The notes below the pieces were generated by a model that had not been told where the DNA came from, did no database searches, and saw only the letters and a list, made by a program, of their open reading frames with translations. The translations under genes and the position numbers were made by a program. DNA of 64,000 nt from Lepisosteus oculatus (taxonomy: Eukaryota; Chordata; Actinopteri; Semionotiformes; Lepisosteidae), in contig NC_090709.1 of assembly GCF_040954835.1 (NCBI RefSeq), positions 41,300,490 to 41,364,489 on the forward strand, in the 5' to 3' direction. This document shows, one piece after another, positions 41,736 to 51,838 of the stretch (position 1 is the stretch's first letter; each line of letters opens with the position of its first letter).

Positions 41736-44700
41736 CTAGGGGGTCTCTCCTGTCCGGGTCCCGCTGGCCGCTCTCCGTCTGGACCTGATCTCCGTCGCGA
41801 TCACGGCGCTGACCAGTCCGGCCAGGCCGCAGGCCACCAGGGAGATGTGCACTGTGTGGGAGGTGGAGCCCCCTGCTGGAGGGAAGAGGCTGGTGCAGGA
41901 GGGGGGTTAGTCCAGCAGTGGGGAGTCTGGGCTCCCCCCCCCCCCCGTCTGCTGCAAGACCCCAGCCAGCTGGTCACCCTGTTCCCTGAGGTGACCATCA
42001 GCCGCAGGGGCAGAGAGGTCTTTGATGGTCAGTGGAGGTCATGTAGAGGCAATGGAGGTCATTAAAGACCACAGAAGGTCATTAAGGGTCAGTGCAGATC
42101 AGTAAAGATCTGTGGAGGTCATAAGGGGTCAGTTGAGAACATTTAGAGTGGATGGAGGGTCAGTGGAGGTCAAGAATGGAAAGTGAAGGTCAACAGGGTC
42201 ATGTAGGGGCAGTGGAGGTCGTGGAGGGGCAGTAGGGTCATGTAGGGGCAGTGTATGTCACGAGTGGGCAGTGGAGGTCATGGAGGGGCAGTAGGGTCAT
42301 GTAGGGGCAGTGTATGTCACGAGTGGGCAGTGGAGGTCATGTAGGGGCAGTGGAGGTCGTGGAGGGGCAGTGGAGGTCATAGAGGGTCAGTAGGGTCATG
42401 TAGGGGCAGTGTATGTCATGAGTGGTCAGTGGAGATCATGTAGGGGCAGTGGAGGTCGTGGAGGGGCAGTAGGGTCATGTAGGGGCAGTGTATGTCACGA
42501 GTGGTCAGTGGAGGTCATGTAGGGGCAGTGGAGGTCGTGGAGGGGCAGTAGGGTCATGTAGGGGCAGTGTATGTCACGAGTGGTCAGTGGAGGTCATGAA
42601 GGTCATTACGATTCAGAAGACACACCAGCCAATCAGAGCGCAAGAGGGTGTGAAAACGTCCCGGCCCACACAGCTCGTTAGGCTGCTGTGGTTAATTGAT
42701 GTGAGGACAGCAGGCAGTCCGGTTCTGGACAGGGTGTCAGTGTCGACCCAAGACGGGAGGAGAGACAGAGAGAGGAACAGACAGACAGGTGAAATCAGTG
42801 TGGAGGAGGAGTGAAGCAGCAGTCAGTACCTGGACTGGGGCTCTCGGTGTTGGGGTCTTTAGTACTATCAGGGCTCCCTCTCGTCACAGTGTTGGGGTCT
42901 TTAGTACTGTTGGGGCTCCCTGGAGTCACAGTGCTGGAGTTTTGAGTTCTCTTGGGTTGCCCTGGAAACACAGTATAAGCCTCAGGTTAAAAGACGAACT
43001 TCAGTCACCAGAGAAGGAAGAAATGGTACGAACCGGTTTCTCAATCTGACCACACTGCTCCTCATCCTCACCTCCCAGCACCTCCAGCTCTGCCACAGCC
43101 TGACTGTTACAGTAGTACAGTCCAGAGTCGTCCAGCGATACATCATGAATGTAAAGAGCACCATTGGACCTCTGCCTGCAACAAGCTGCCCAGCCCTGTG
43201 GTTGAAGCCGATACCCTGGCTTCTCTGCAGACACAGCTGGGTGAGCTCCCCCAGTCATGACAGGAGGCTCTTCTGTACACAGAGGGTGGTGGGGGTGGGG
43301 AACAAGCCGCCCAGCTTGATGAGGAGGAGATCCTCCACTGAATTATTTCCTAAGTATCAAAAGGGCTCGATAAGCCTCATCGCCTCCTCTCGTTCATGAC
43401 CTTGCCCCATTTTCTCATGTGTTTTGGGACAAAAATGAAAAATGCACAAATTCTGTCATAAGTAGTCTGGTGAACACAGAAACCAGGTTCAATCTGCTCA
43501 CCTGTCGTCACCTGTAAATCTGCCACCGGCTGCCTGTTACAGCTGTACAGTCCAGAGTCTCCAGGCTTCACACTCCATATCAGGAGGGAGGACTCGTCAA
43601 GCAGAGAGAATCTGTTCTGTGGATCATCAGCTCCTTTGACCAGACTTCCATCCTCAAGTCTGGTCACCACAGTGTGATCAGAACCACCTCTCGGAGTGAC
43701 TGACCACTGTACTGGCTCATGGAAAGAAACAGGCTTTCTCACAGCACAGATCAGGGATACAGATCTTCCCTCTGGGACAGTGACATTGCGGATCACTGGT
43801 CCTGCGGAAACAGTTTTTCTCATTGAAACACTGATCCTGAACACGCACACCGAAATACTACCACAGATCATCCACAGACAGATGATATTCTACCACCCTG
43901 TGGTGTAAATGGGTTTTTAGCTGTTGTTGCTTCAGAAAACGTTTACACAACATAAATACTGTATCTATCCTATAGTTTTTCTTATGTGTAGTCACTGCTT
44001 TCATTTTAACCAGTAAAAATATCGTTAATAGTCACTAGGAATTTACGTGAATGTATTGCTTTAAGCACCCAATTAAAAAATATTACATTTGACTTTGCTA
44101 ATAAACAAGAGACGAATAACTGAACTTAATGCAGCTAAATAATATTTTCAATGATGAGTAAGCCGACGTTAATCCCACTGAAAACCAGAAAGAAAACACA
44201 ACTTTTTGGTTATACAGCCTTCTTCTGGTCTCCAGTGTGAGATGACACCTACTTGTCTACTTTTCTAGTAGTTTTCACACCCAAAACCACAGCACAGCTT
44301 AGCCTCATGTTCTCTCATTGGCAGCAGTTAATTTCATTCACCAAATAACCCATTACAACTCAATTGTTAAATTAAAAATTACACTTCAGCATTGAGTTAA
44401 AACAACCTAGAGCATTATTTTGCTGTCTGTCAAAGCCTGACTATTATCACAGCTCCTGTACGTTGTGTGAAACATTTTAATCGTATTAAGAAACAATGTT
44501 GGGATTATACAATATTTTTCTAATACGGTTGCAATTTCACATTTCATTTTTCTGTCCGCATATTTTTAACGTTACATCTCTGGTCAAAACAGTTAAATAC
44601 GAATGGAAAATTCTCGAATCAAAATCGTTAATAATTCAATCTACAGCTAATCTGAAAGTAAATGTCACATCTATATACTGAAGCCATAACTAAGGTAGGA

Positions 44701-44917
44701 TGTATTTGTGTACACTTTTTGTAATTAAGTGCAAATAGCCATCTTCAATTCTACTGGAGGAGAACTATCCCCCTCACACCCCCACAACCTAGCTCTGCTG
44801 AGATCAGGCTCAGTAAGGCAGAGACCGAGCCGGTGTCTTACCTGTCTGGGCCAGAGGGGCGCTCCCACAGAGCAGGAGACAGATCCACAGAGCACCGGAC
44901 ACAGCTGAGCCCGTCAT
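41736..44917 (-). CDS. Ig7: single-Ig receptor with an alternative signal peptide
   Basis: Exons (high to low): 44842-44917 signal peptide; 43502-43801 Ig-A domain; 42830-42961 stalk; 41736-41875 membrane and tail. All junctions are phase 1; the joined frame is 648 nt (215 residues). The signal peptide, MTGSAVSGALWICLLLCG and then SAPLAQT, is unrelated to that of Ig1 to Ig6. So are its promoter and intron 1, which is AT-rich with no minisatellite. The Ig domain has LICAV, VQWSV and SGLYSC. The stalk has three 14-residue units. A 3' remnant of an Ig-B exon (43072-43163) remains but lacks a usable phase-1 acceptor. Ig8 is a close duplicate. Confidence 0.7.
42020..42610. repeat. GGTCA-rich intron minisatellite with DR3 element (Ig7)
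   Basis: Long array of the shared type. Perfect DR3 at 42591-42605. Confidence 0.8.
43072..43163 (-). pseudogene. truncated Ig-B exon of Ig7
   Basis: Only the E-G strand part survives (LYIHDVSLDDSGLYYC and AVAELEVLGG, with donor). At 43163 it is replaced by a CR1-derived satellite unit. The new upstream AG (gttgcag) would put the exon in the wrong phase. Confidence 0.7.
43164..43330 (-). repeat. single CR1-derived satellite unit in Ig7
   Basis: One 121-bp-type unit (plus strand cccagccctgtggttgaagc) lies in the opposite orientation to the big arrays. It joins directly to the truncated Ig-B exon. Confidence 0.7.
43880..44840 (-). other. Ig7 intron 1, AT-rich unique sequence
   Basis: AT-rich, non-repetitive DNA, duplicated nearly unchanged at 49420-50370. 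No exon with coding potential and splice borders was found. Confidence 0.55.
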
Positions 44918-44944
44918 CAGGAGGCTGACCCTCTCCAGCTTCTC

Positions 44945-45790
44945 CAGCGGTCACTGGGCTGCGTCTCTTCGACAGCAGGGACACCCTCACAGCCCTGGTC
45001 TGCGGAGATCAGGTTCAGCAAAGAGGAAGATCCAGGGAGAGGTGGACAGGTCTGTCTGCAAGAGTGCTGAGGAGAAGACAGTGCTGGTCAGCCGTGTTCA
45101 ATGGGCTGTGTCTCTTCTACAGCAGGGACACCCTCACAGCCCTGGTCTGCGGAGATCGGGGTCAGTCAAGAGGAAGATCCAGAGAGAGGTGGACAGGTCT
45201 GTCTGCAAGAGTGCTGAGGAGATGACAGTGCTGGTCAGCTGTGTTCAGTGAGCTGTGTCTCTTCGACAGCAGGGACACCCTCACAGCCCTGGTCTGCGGA
45301 GATCAGGTTCAGCAAAGAGGAAGATCCAGAGAGAGGTGGACAGGTCTGTCTGCAAGAGTGCTGAGGAGAAGACAGTGCTGGTCAGCCGTGTTCAGTGAGC
45401 TGTGTCTCTTACAGAGCTAGAGCACGCCCACAGCCCTGGTCAGCGGAGATCAGGTTCAGCAAAGAGGAAGATCCAGAGAGAGGTGGACAGGTCTGTCTGC
45501 AAGAGTGCTGAGGAGAAGACAGTGCTGGTCAGCCGTGTTCAGTGAGCTGTGTCTCTTCTACAGCAGGGACACCCTCACAGCCCTGGTCTGCGGAGATCAG
45601 GCTCAGCAAAGAGGAAGATCCAGAGAGGTGAACAGGTCTGTCTGCAAGAGCGCAGAGGAGAAGACAGTGCTGGTCAGCCGTGTTCAGTGAGCTGTGTCTC
45701 TTGCAGAGCTAGAGCACGCCCACAGCCCTGGTCTGCGGAGATCGGGGTCAGAGACCGTGCGAACTCAGAACGCAGCGCTGATGAGCTGTG
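44945..45790. repeat. 147-bp satellite upstream of Ig7, about 5.6 copies
   Basis: Units include 'gcagggacaccctcacagcc', 'aggtggacaggtctgtctgc' and 'aagacagtgctggtcagccg'. Spacing of the second motif is 148, 147, 147 and 144 bp. The array sits directly 5' of the Ig7 start, where a promoter is expected. Confidence 0.85.
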
Positions 45791-46078
45791 GTCGGGTCAG
45801 TCATGACACTCTTCTGATGACAGACACTTTCTGCTGACACCGGCCACGCGGACCAAAAATAACACCCCCGTTCGGCTGCTCACTCCCCCCCTCTCGCCAC
45901 TGACGCGAAAGAGCAGAGCGGGGACGTGCCCACAGCCCGGGGGGGGGGGCTGAGATCAGAGGAGAGACAGGCGCAGGAGGATGATGACACCAGCTGTGGT
46001 GAGGGGTGAGCCGAGTCACGTGGCCTCTTCCGAGAAGAGGAACAGCATCGGACCCAGACTGGGACTTCGGCGTCCTTT

Positions 46079-46770
46079 GTGTGCGTGTCTGGAGAGAAGC
46101 CAGGGTATCGGCTTCAACCACAGGGCTGGGCAGCTTGTTCCCCACCCCCACCACCCTGTGTGTACAGAAGAGCCTCCTGTCCTGACTGGAGGAGCTCACC
46201 CAGCTGTGTCTGGAGAGAAGCCAGGGTATCGGCTTCAACCACAGGGCTGGGCAGCTTGTTCCCCACCCCCACCACCCTGTGTGTACAGAAGAGCCTCCTG
46301 TCCTGACTGGAGGAGCTCATCCAGCTGTGTCTGGAGAGAAGCCAGGGTATCGGCTTCAACCACAGGGCTGGGCGGCTTGTTCCCCACCCCCGCCACCCTC
46401 TGTGTACAGTAGAGCCTCCTGTCCTGACTGGAGGAGCTCACCCAGCTGTGTCTGGAGAGAAGCCAGGGTATCGGCTTCAACCACAGGGCTGGGCAGCTTG
46501 TTCCCCACCCCCACCACCCTGTGTGTACAGAAGAGCCTCCTGTCCTGACTGGAGGAGCTCATCCAGCTGTGTCTGGAGAGAAGCCAGGGTATCGGCTTCA
46601 ACCACAGGGCTGGGCGGCTTGTTCCCCACCCCCGCCACCCTCTGTGTACAGTAGAGCCTCCTGTCCTGACTGGAGGAGCTCACCCAGCTGTGTCTGGAGA
46701 GAAGCCAGGGTATCGGCTTCAACCACAGGGCTGGGCGGCTTGTTTCCCACCCCCACCCCGCTCTGTGTAG
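46079..46770 (-). repeat. 121-bp CR1-derived satellite, 6 copies
   Basis: The longest array of this unit in the window, with exact 121-bp spacing. Alternate units differ (ccaccctgtgtgta against cgccaccctctgtgta), suggesting amplification of a two-unit block. It lies between the Ig7 upstream region and the Ig8 3' end. Confidence 0.8.
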
Positions 46771-47184
46771 GTTTATTTTTTCACCTTTCAGCAGAGGTGA
46801 ATGAGTGGATACACACAGGGTGAGAGGGAATGTCAAGTCCCTTCAGAATCTGAGCGCAGTGTTGTGTGTGAGTGTGTGCTGTCCAGCACTGTCTACTCAT
46901 CCAGTCCAGCTGCAGGCTCAGCTGAATTGAAGGTCATCAGCTTCTGCCCCTCCTCTAATACTCTGCTTGATCAGGACAGCTGTGGAAGGAATTGCTGTGA
47001 TGTGTAGAAGCAGGGTTTGCAATACGACAGTGATTCTTACAGTTAGTCTTCCAGCCACCAGAGGGCGCCAGTGCTTTATATATATTTGCCCACTGAGGTT
47101 TCTAGAGGAGGGGCCACCTGGGCGATTTGGGTACAACAGGACAGAATTAATTACAGACTAAACAGCTTTAGAATTCATAGTCAG

Positions 47185-47190
47185 TTTATT
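47185..47190 (-). terminator. poly(A) signal of Ig8
   Basis: AATAAA on the minus strand in the conserved 3' UTR. Confidence 0.65.
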
Positions 47191-47455
47191 TTTGTCTGAT
47201 ATGCGCACAGACTTGAGCAGCCCACAGAGCCTGAAGCAGTGGAAGTGAAGGAGAGACTGGTCCCAGTGCAGTGTCACAGCTGTGTGGAGGAGCCTGTAGA
47301 CTCCAGTCAGGAGGCTGTCTGTCCCCCCAGCTGGCAGTGAGCTCATCCCAGCTGCGAGAGAGACCCTGCTGGGCTGGGCTGGGCTGGGGGCCCCAGGGCT
47401 GCAGCCGATCCCGAAGGCCCCCCAGGTGAGAGTCGGCGGGGGTCCGAGCGCCTCT

Positions 47456-50448
47456 CTAGGGGGTCTCTCCTGTCCGGGTCCCGCTGGCCGCTCTCCGTCT
47501 GGACCTGATCTCCGTCGCGATCACGGCGCTGACCAGTCCGGCCAGGCCGCAGGCCACCAGGGAGGTGTGCACTGTGTGGGAGGTGGAGACCCCTGCTGGA
47601 GGGAAGAGGGTGGTGCAGGAGGGGGGTTAGTCCAGCAGTGGGGAGTCTGGGTTCTCACCCCCCTCCGTCTGCTGCAAGACCCCCAGCCAGCTGGTCACAC
47701 TGTTCCCTGAGGTGACCATCAGCCGCAGGACCAGTGAGGTCTTTGATGGTCAATAGAGGACATTAAAGACCACAGAAGGTCATTAAGGGTCAGTGCAGAT
47801 CAGTAAAGATCTGTGGAGGTCATAAGGGGTGAGTTGAGAATATTTAGAGTGGATGGAGGGTCAGTGGAGGTCAAGAATGGAAAGTGAAGGTCAATAGGGT
47901 CATGTAGGGGCAGTGAAGGTCGTGGAGGGGCAGTAGGGTCATGTAGGGGCAGTGTATGTCACGAGTGGTCAGTGGAGATCATGTAGGGGCAGTGGAGGTC
48001 GTGGAGGGGCAGTAGGGTCATGTAGGGGCAGTGTATGTCACGAGTGGTCAGTAGAGGTCATGAAGGTCATTACGATTCAGAAGACACACCAGCCAATCAG
48101 AGCGCAAGAGAGTGTGAAAACGTCCCGGCCCACACAGCTCGTTAGGCTGCTGTGGTTAATTGATGTGAGGACAGCAGGCAGTCCGGTTCTGGACAGGGTG
48201 TCAGCGTCGACCCAAGACGGGAGGAGAGACAGAGAGAGGAACAGACAGACAGGTGAAATCAGTGTGGAGGAGGAGTGAAGCAGCAGTCAGTACCTGGACT
48301 GGGGCTCTCAGCGTTGGGGTCTTTAGTACTATCAGGGCTCCCTCTCGTCACAGTGTTGGGGTCTTTAGTACTATCGAGACTCCCTGGAGTCACAGTGCTG
48401 TGTCCTTTAGTACTGTTGGGGCTCCCTGGAGTCACAGTGCTGTGTCCTTTAGTACTGCTGGGGCTCCCTGGAGTCACAGTGCTGGAGTTTTGAGTTCTCT
48501 TGGGTTGCCCTGGAAACACAGTATGAGCCTCAGGTTAAAAGACGAACTTCAGTCACCAGAGAAGGAAGAAATGGTACGAACCGGTTTCTCAATCTGACCA
48601 CACTGCTCCTCATCCTCACCTCCCAGCACCTCCAGCTCTGCCACAGCCTGACTGTTACAGTAGTACAGTTCAGAGTCGTCCAGCGATGCATCATGAATGT
48701 AAAGAGCACCATTGGACCTCTGCCTGCAACAAGCTGCCCAGCCCTGTGGTTGAAGCCGATACCCTGGCTTCTCTCCAGACACAGCTGGGTGAGCTTCCCC
48801 AGTCAGGACAGGAGGCTCTTCTGTACACAGAGGGTGGTGGGGGTGGGGAACAAGCCACCCAGCTTGATGAGGACGGGATCCTCCACTGAATTATCTCCTA
48901 AGTATCAAACGGGCTCGATAAGCCTCATCGCCTCCTCTCGTTCATGACCTTGCCCCATTTTCTCATGTGTTTTGGGACAAAAATGAAAAATGCAAATATT
49001 CTGTCATAAGTAGTCTGGTGAACACAGAAACCAGGTTCAATCTGCTCACCTGTCATCACCTGTAAATCTGCCACCGGCTGCCTGTTACACCAGTACAGTC
49101 CGGAGTCTCCAGGCTTCACACTCCATATCAGGAGGGAGGACTCGTCAAGAAGAGAGAATCTGTTCTGTGGATCATCAGCTCCTTTGACCAGACTTCCATC
49201 CTCAAGTCTCACCACCACAGTGTGATTAGGACCACCTCTCAGAGTGACTGACCACAGTACTGGCTCATTGAAAGAAACAGGCTTCGACACAGCACAGATC
49301 AGGGATACAGATCTTCCCTCTGGGACAGTGCGGATCACTGGTCCTGCAGAAACAGTTTTTCTCATTGAAACACTGATCCTGAACACGCACACCGAAATAC
49401 TACCACAAATCATCCACAGACAGATGATATTCTACCACCCTGTGGTGTAAATGGGTTTTTAGCAGTTGTTGCTTCAGAAAACGTTTACACAACATAAATA
49501 CTGTATCCTATAGTTTTTCTTATGTGTAGTCACTGCTTTCATTTTAACCAGTAAAAATATCGTTAATAGTCACTAGGAATGTACGTGAATGTTTTGCTTT
49601 AAGCACCCAATTAAAAAATATTACATTTGACTTTGCTAATAAACAAGAGACGAATAACTGAACTTAATGCAGCTAAATAATATTTTCAATGATGAATAAG
49701 CCGACGTAAATCACACTGAAAACCAGAAAGAAAACACAACTTTTCGGTTATACAGCCTTCTTCTGGTCTCCAGTGTGAGATGACACCTACTTGTCTACTT
49801 TTCGAGTAGTTTTCACAACCAAAACCACAGCACAGCTTAGCCTCATGTTCTCTCATTGGCAGCAGTTAATTTAATTCACCAAATAACCCATTACAACTCA
49901 ATTGTTAAATTAAAAATTACACTTCAGCATTGAGTTAAAACAACCTAGAGCATTATTTTGCTGTCTGTCAAAGCCTGACTATTATCACAGCTACTGTACA
50001 TACTTTGTGTTAAACATTTTAATCGTATTAAGAAAATGTTTGAATTGTACAATATTTTTCTAATATGGCTGCAATTTCACATTTCATTTTTCTGTCCACA
50101 TATTTTTAACGTTACATCTCTGGTCAAAACAGTTAAATATGAAAGGAAAATTCATAAGTTAATAATTCAATCTACAGCTAATCTGAAAGTAAATGTCACA
50201 TCTATATACTGAACCCATAACTAAGGTAGGATGTATTTGTGTACACTTTTTGTAATTAAGTGCAAATAGCCATCTTCAATTCTACTGGAGGAGAACTATC
50301 CCCCTCACACCCCCACAACCTAGCTCTGCTGAGATCAGGCTCAGTAAGGCAGAGACCGAGCCGGTGTCTTACCTGTCTGGGCCAGAGGGGCGCTCCCACA
50401 GAGCAGGAGACAGATCCACAGAGCACCGGACACAGCTGAGCCCGTCAT
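47456..50448 (-). CDS. Ig8: single-Ig receptor, close paralog of Ig7
   Basis: Exons (high to low): 50373-50448 signal peptide (same as Ig7); 49050-49343 Ig-A domain; 48294-48509 stalk; 47456-47595 membrane and tail. All junctions are phase 1; the joined frame is 726 nt (241 residues). The Ig exon is 6 nt shorter than usual, as two codons near the N-terminus are missing (RTVPEG for RNVTVPEG), and reads LICAV, VLWSV and SGLYWC. The stalk has five 14-residue units, two more than Ig7. A truncated Ig-B exon (48620-48711) is present as in Ig7, so that damage predates their duplication. Confidence 0.7.
47730..48070. repeat. GGTCA-rich intron minisatellite with DR3 element (Ig8)
   Basis: Short array of the shared type. 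Perfect DR3 at 48055-48069. Confidence 0.75.
48620..48711 (-). pseudogene. truncated Ig-B exon of Ig8
   Basis: Same break as in Ig7 (LYIHDASLDDSELYYC). The F-strand context has further decayed from DDSGLYYC to DDSELYYC. Confidence 0.7.
48712..48880 (-). repeat. single CR1-derived satellite unit in Ig8
   Basis: Same insertion and junction as in Ig7. Confidence 0.7.
49420..50370 (-). other. Ig8 intron 1, AT-rich unique sequence
   Basis: Near copy of the Ig7 intron with small deletions. No further exon was seen. Confidence 0.55.
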
Positions 50449-50474
50449 CAGGAGGCTGACCCTCTCCAGCTTCT

Positions 50475-51000
50475 CCAGCGGTCACTGGGCTGCGTCTCTT
50501 CGACAGCAGGGACACCCTCACAGCCCTGGTCTGCGGAGATCAGGTTCAGCAAAGAGGAAGCTCCAGAGAGAGGTGGACAGGTCTGTCTTCAAGAGTGCTG
50601 AGGAGAAGACAGTGCTGGTCAGCCGTGTTCAGTGAGCTGCGTCTCTTACAGAGCTAGAGGACGCCCACAGCCCTGGTCTGCGGAGATCGGGGTCAGTCAA
50701 GAGGAAGATCCAGAGAGAGGTGGACAGGTCTGTCTGCGAGAGCGCTGAGAAGACAGTGCTGTCAGCCGTGTTCAGTGAGCTGTGTCTCTTACAGAGCTAG
50801 AGCACGCCCACAGCCCTAGTCTGCGGAGATCAGGTTCAGCAAAGAGGAAGCTCCAGAGAAAGGTGAACAGGTCTGTCTGCAAGAGTGCTGAGGAGAAGAC
50901 AGTGCTGGTCAGCCGTGTTCAGTGAGCTGCGTCTCTTACAGAGCTAGAGCACGCCCACAGCCCTGGTCCGCGGAGATCGGGGTCAGAGAGCAGCCAGGAC
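50475..51000. repeat. 147-bp satellite upstream of Ig8, about 3.5 copies
   Basis: Same satellite as upstream of Ig7, with fewer units and about 145-bp spacing. Confidence 0.8.
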
Positions 51001-51366
51001 CGTGCGAACTCAGAACGCAGCGCTGATGAGCTGTGGTCGGGTCAGTCTTGACACTCTGATGACAGACACCGCGGGGGACTGACAGACACTTTCTGCTGAC
51101 ACCGGCCACGCGGACCAAAAATAACGCCCCCGTTCGGCTGCTCGCTCCCTCCCTCTCACCACTGACACGAAAGAGCAGAGCGGGGACGTGCCCACAGCCC
51201 GGGGGGGGGGGGGGCGGGTTGAGATCAGTCACAGACGCGCTCAGCGGAGGAGAGACAGGCGCAGGAGGATGATGACGCCAGCTGTGGTGAGGGGTGAGAG
51301 GAGTCACGTGGCCTCTTCCGAGAAGAGGAACAGCATCGGACCCAGACTGGGACTTCGGCGTCCTTT

Positions 51367-51700
51367 GTGTGCGTGTCTGGAGAGAAGCCAGGGTATCGGC
51401 TTCAACCACAGGGCTGGGCAGCTTGTTCCCCACCCCCACCACCCTCTGTGTACAGAAGAGCCCCCTGTCCTGACTGGAGGAGCTCATCCAGCTGTGTCTG
51501 GAGAGAAGCCAGGGTATCGGCTTCAACCACAGGGCTGGGCAGCTTGTTCCCCACCCCCACCACCCTCTGTGTACAGAAGAGCCTCCTGTCCTGACTGGAG
51601 GAGCTCATCCAGCTGTGTCTGGAGAGAAGCCAGGGTATCGGCTTCAACCACAGGGCTGGGCAGCTTGTTCCCCACCCCCACCACCCTTGTGTTAAAATAA
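51367..51700 (-). repeat. 121-bp CR1-derived satellite, 3 copies
   Basis: Array between Ig8 upstream DNA and the broken 3' end of Ig9. Two 30-bp units (gaccagaggtcacagacccc) follow at 51738-51800. Confidence 0.75.
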
Positions 51701-51838
51701 GCCCATTAAAACCTGACAAATCATGGTTTTCTACTTACTGGACCAGAGGTCACAGACCCCTGGACTGACTGGACCAGAGGTCACAGACCCCTGGACTCAC
51801 TGGCTTCTCAATCTGACCACACTGCTCCTCATCCTCAC

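Noticed and set aside
43130-43258. A working Ig-B exon in Ig7 using the new AG at the satellite junction
   Set aside because: The AG would join in the wrong phase, and the domain would lack its B-strand Cys and C-strand Trp.
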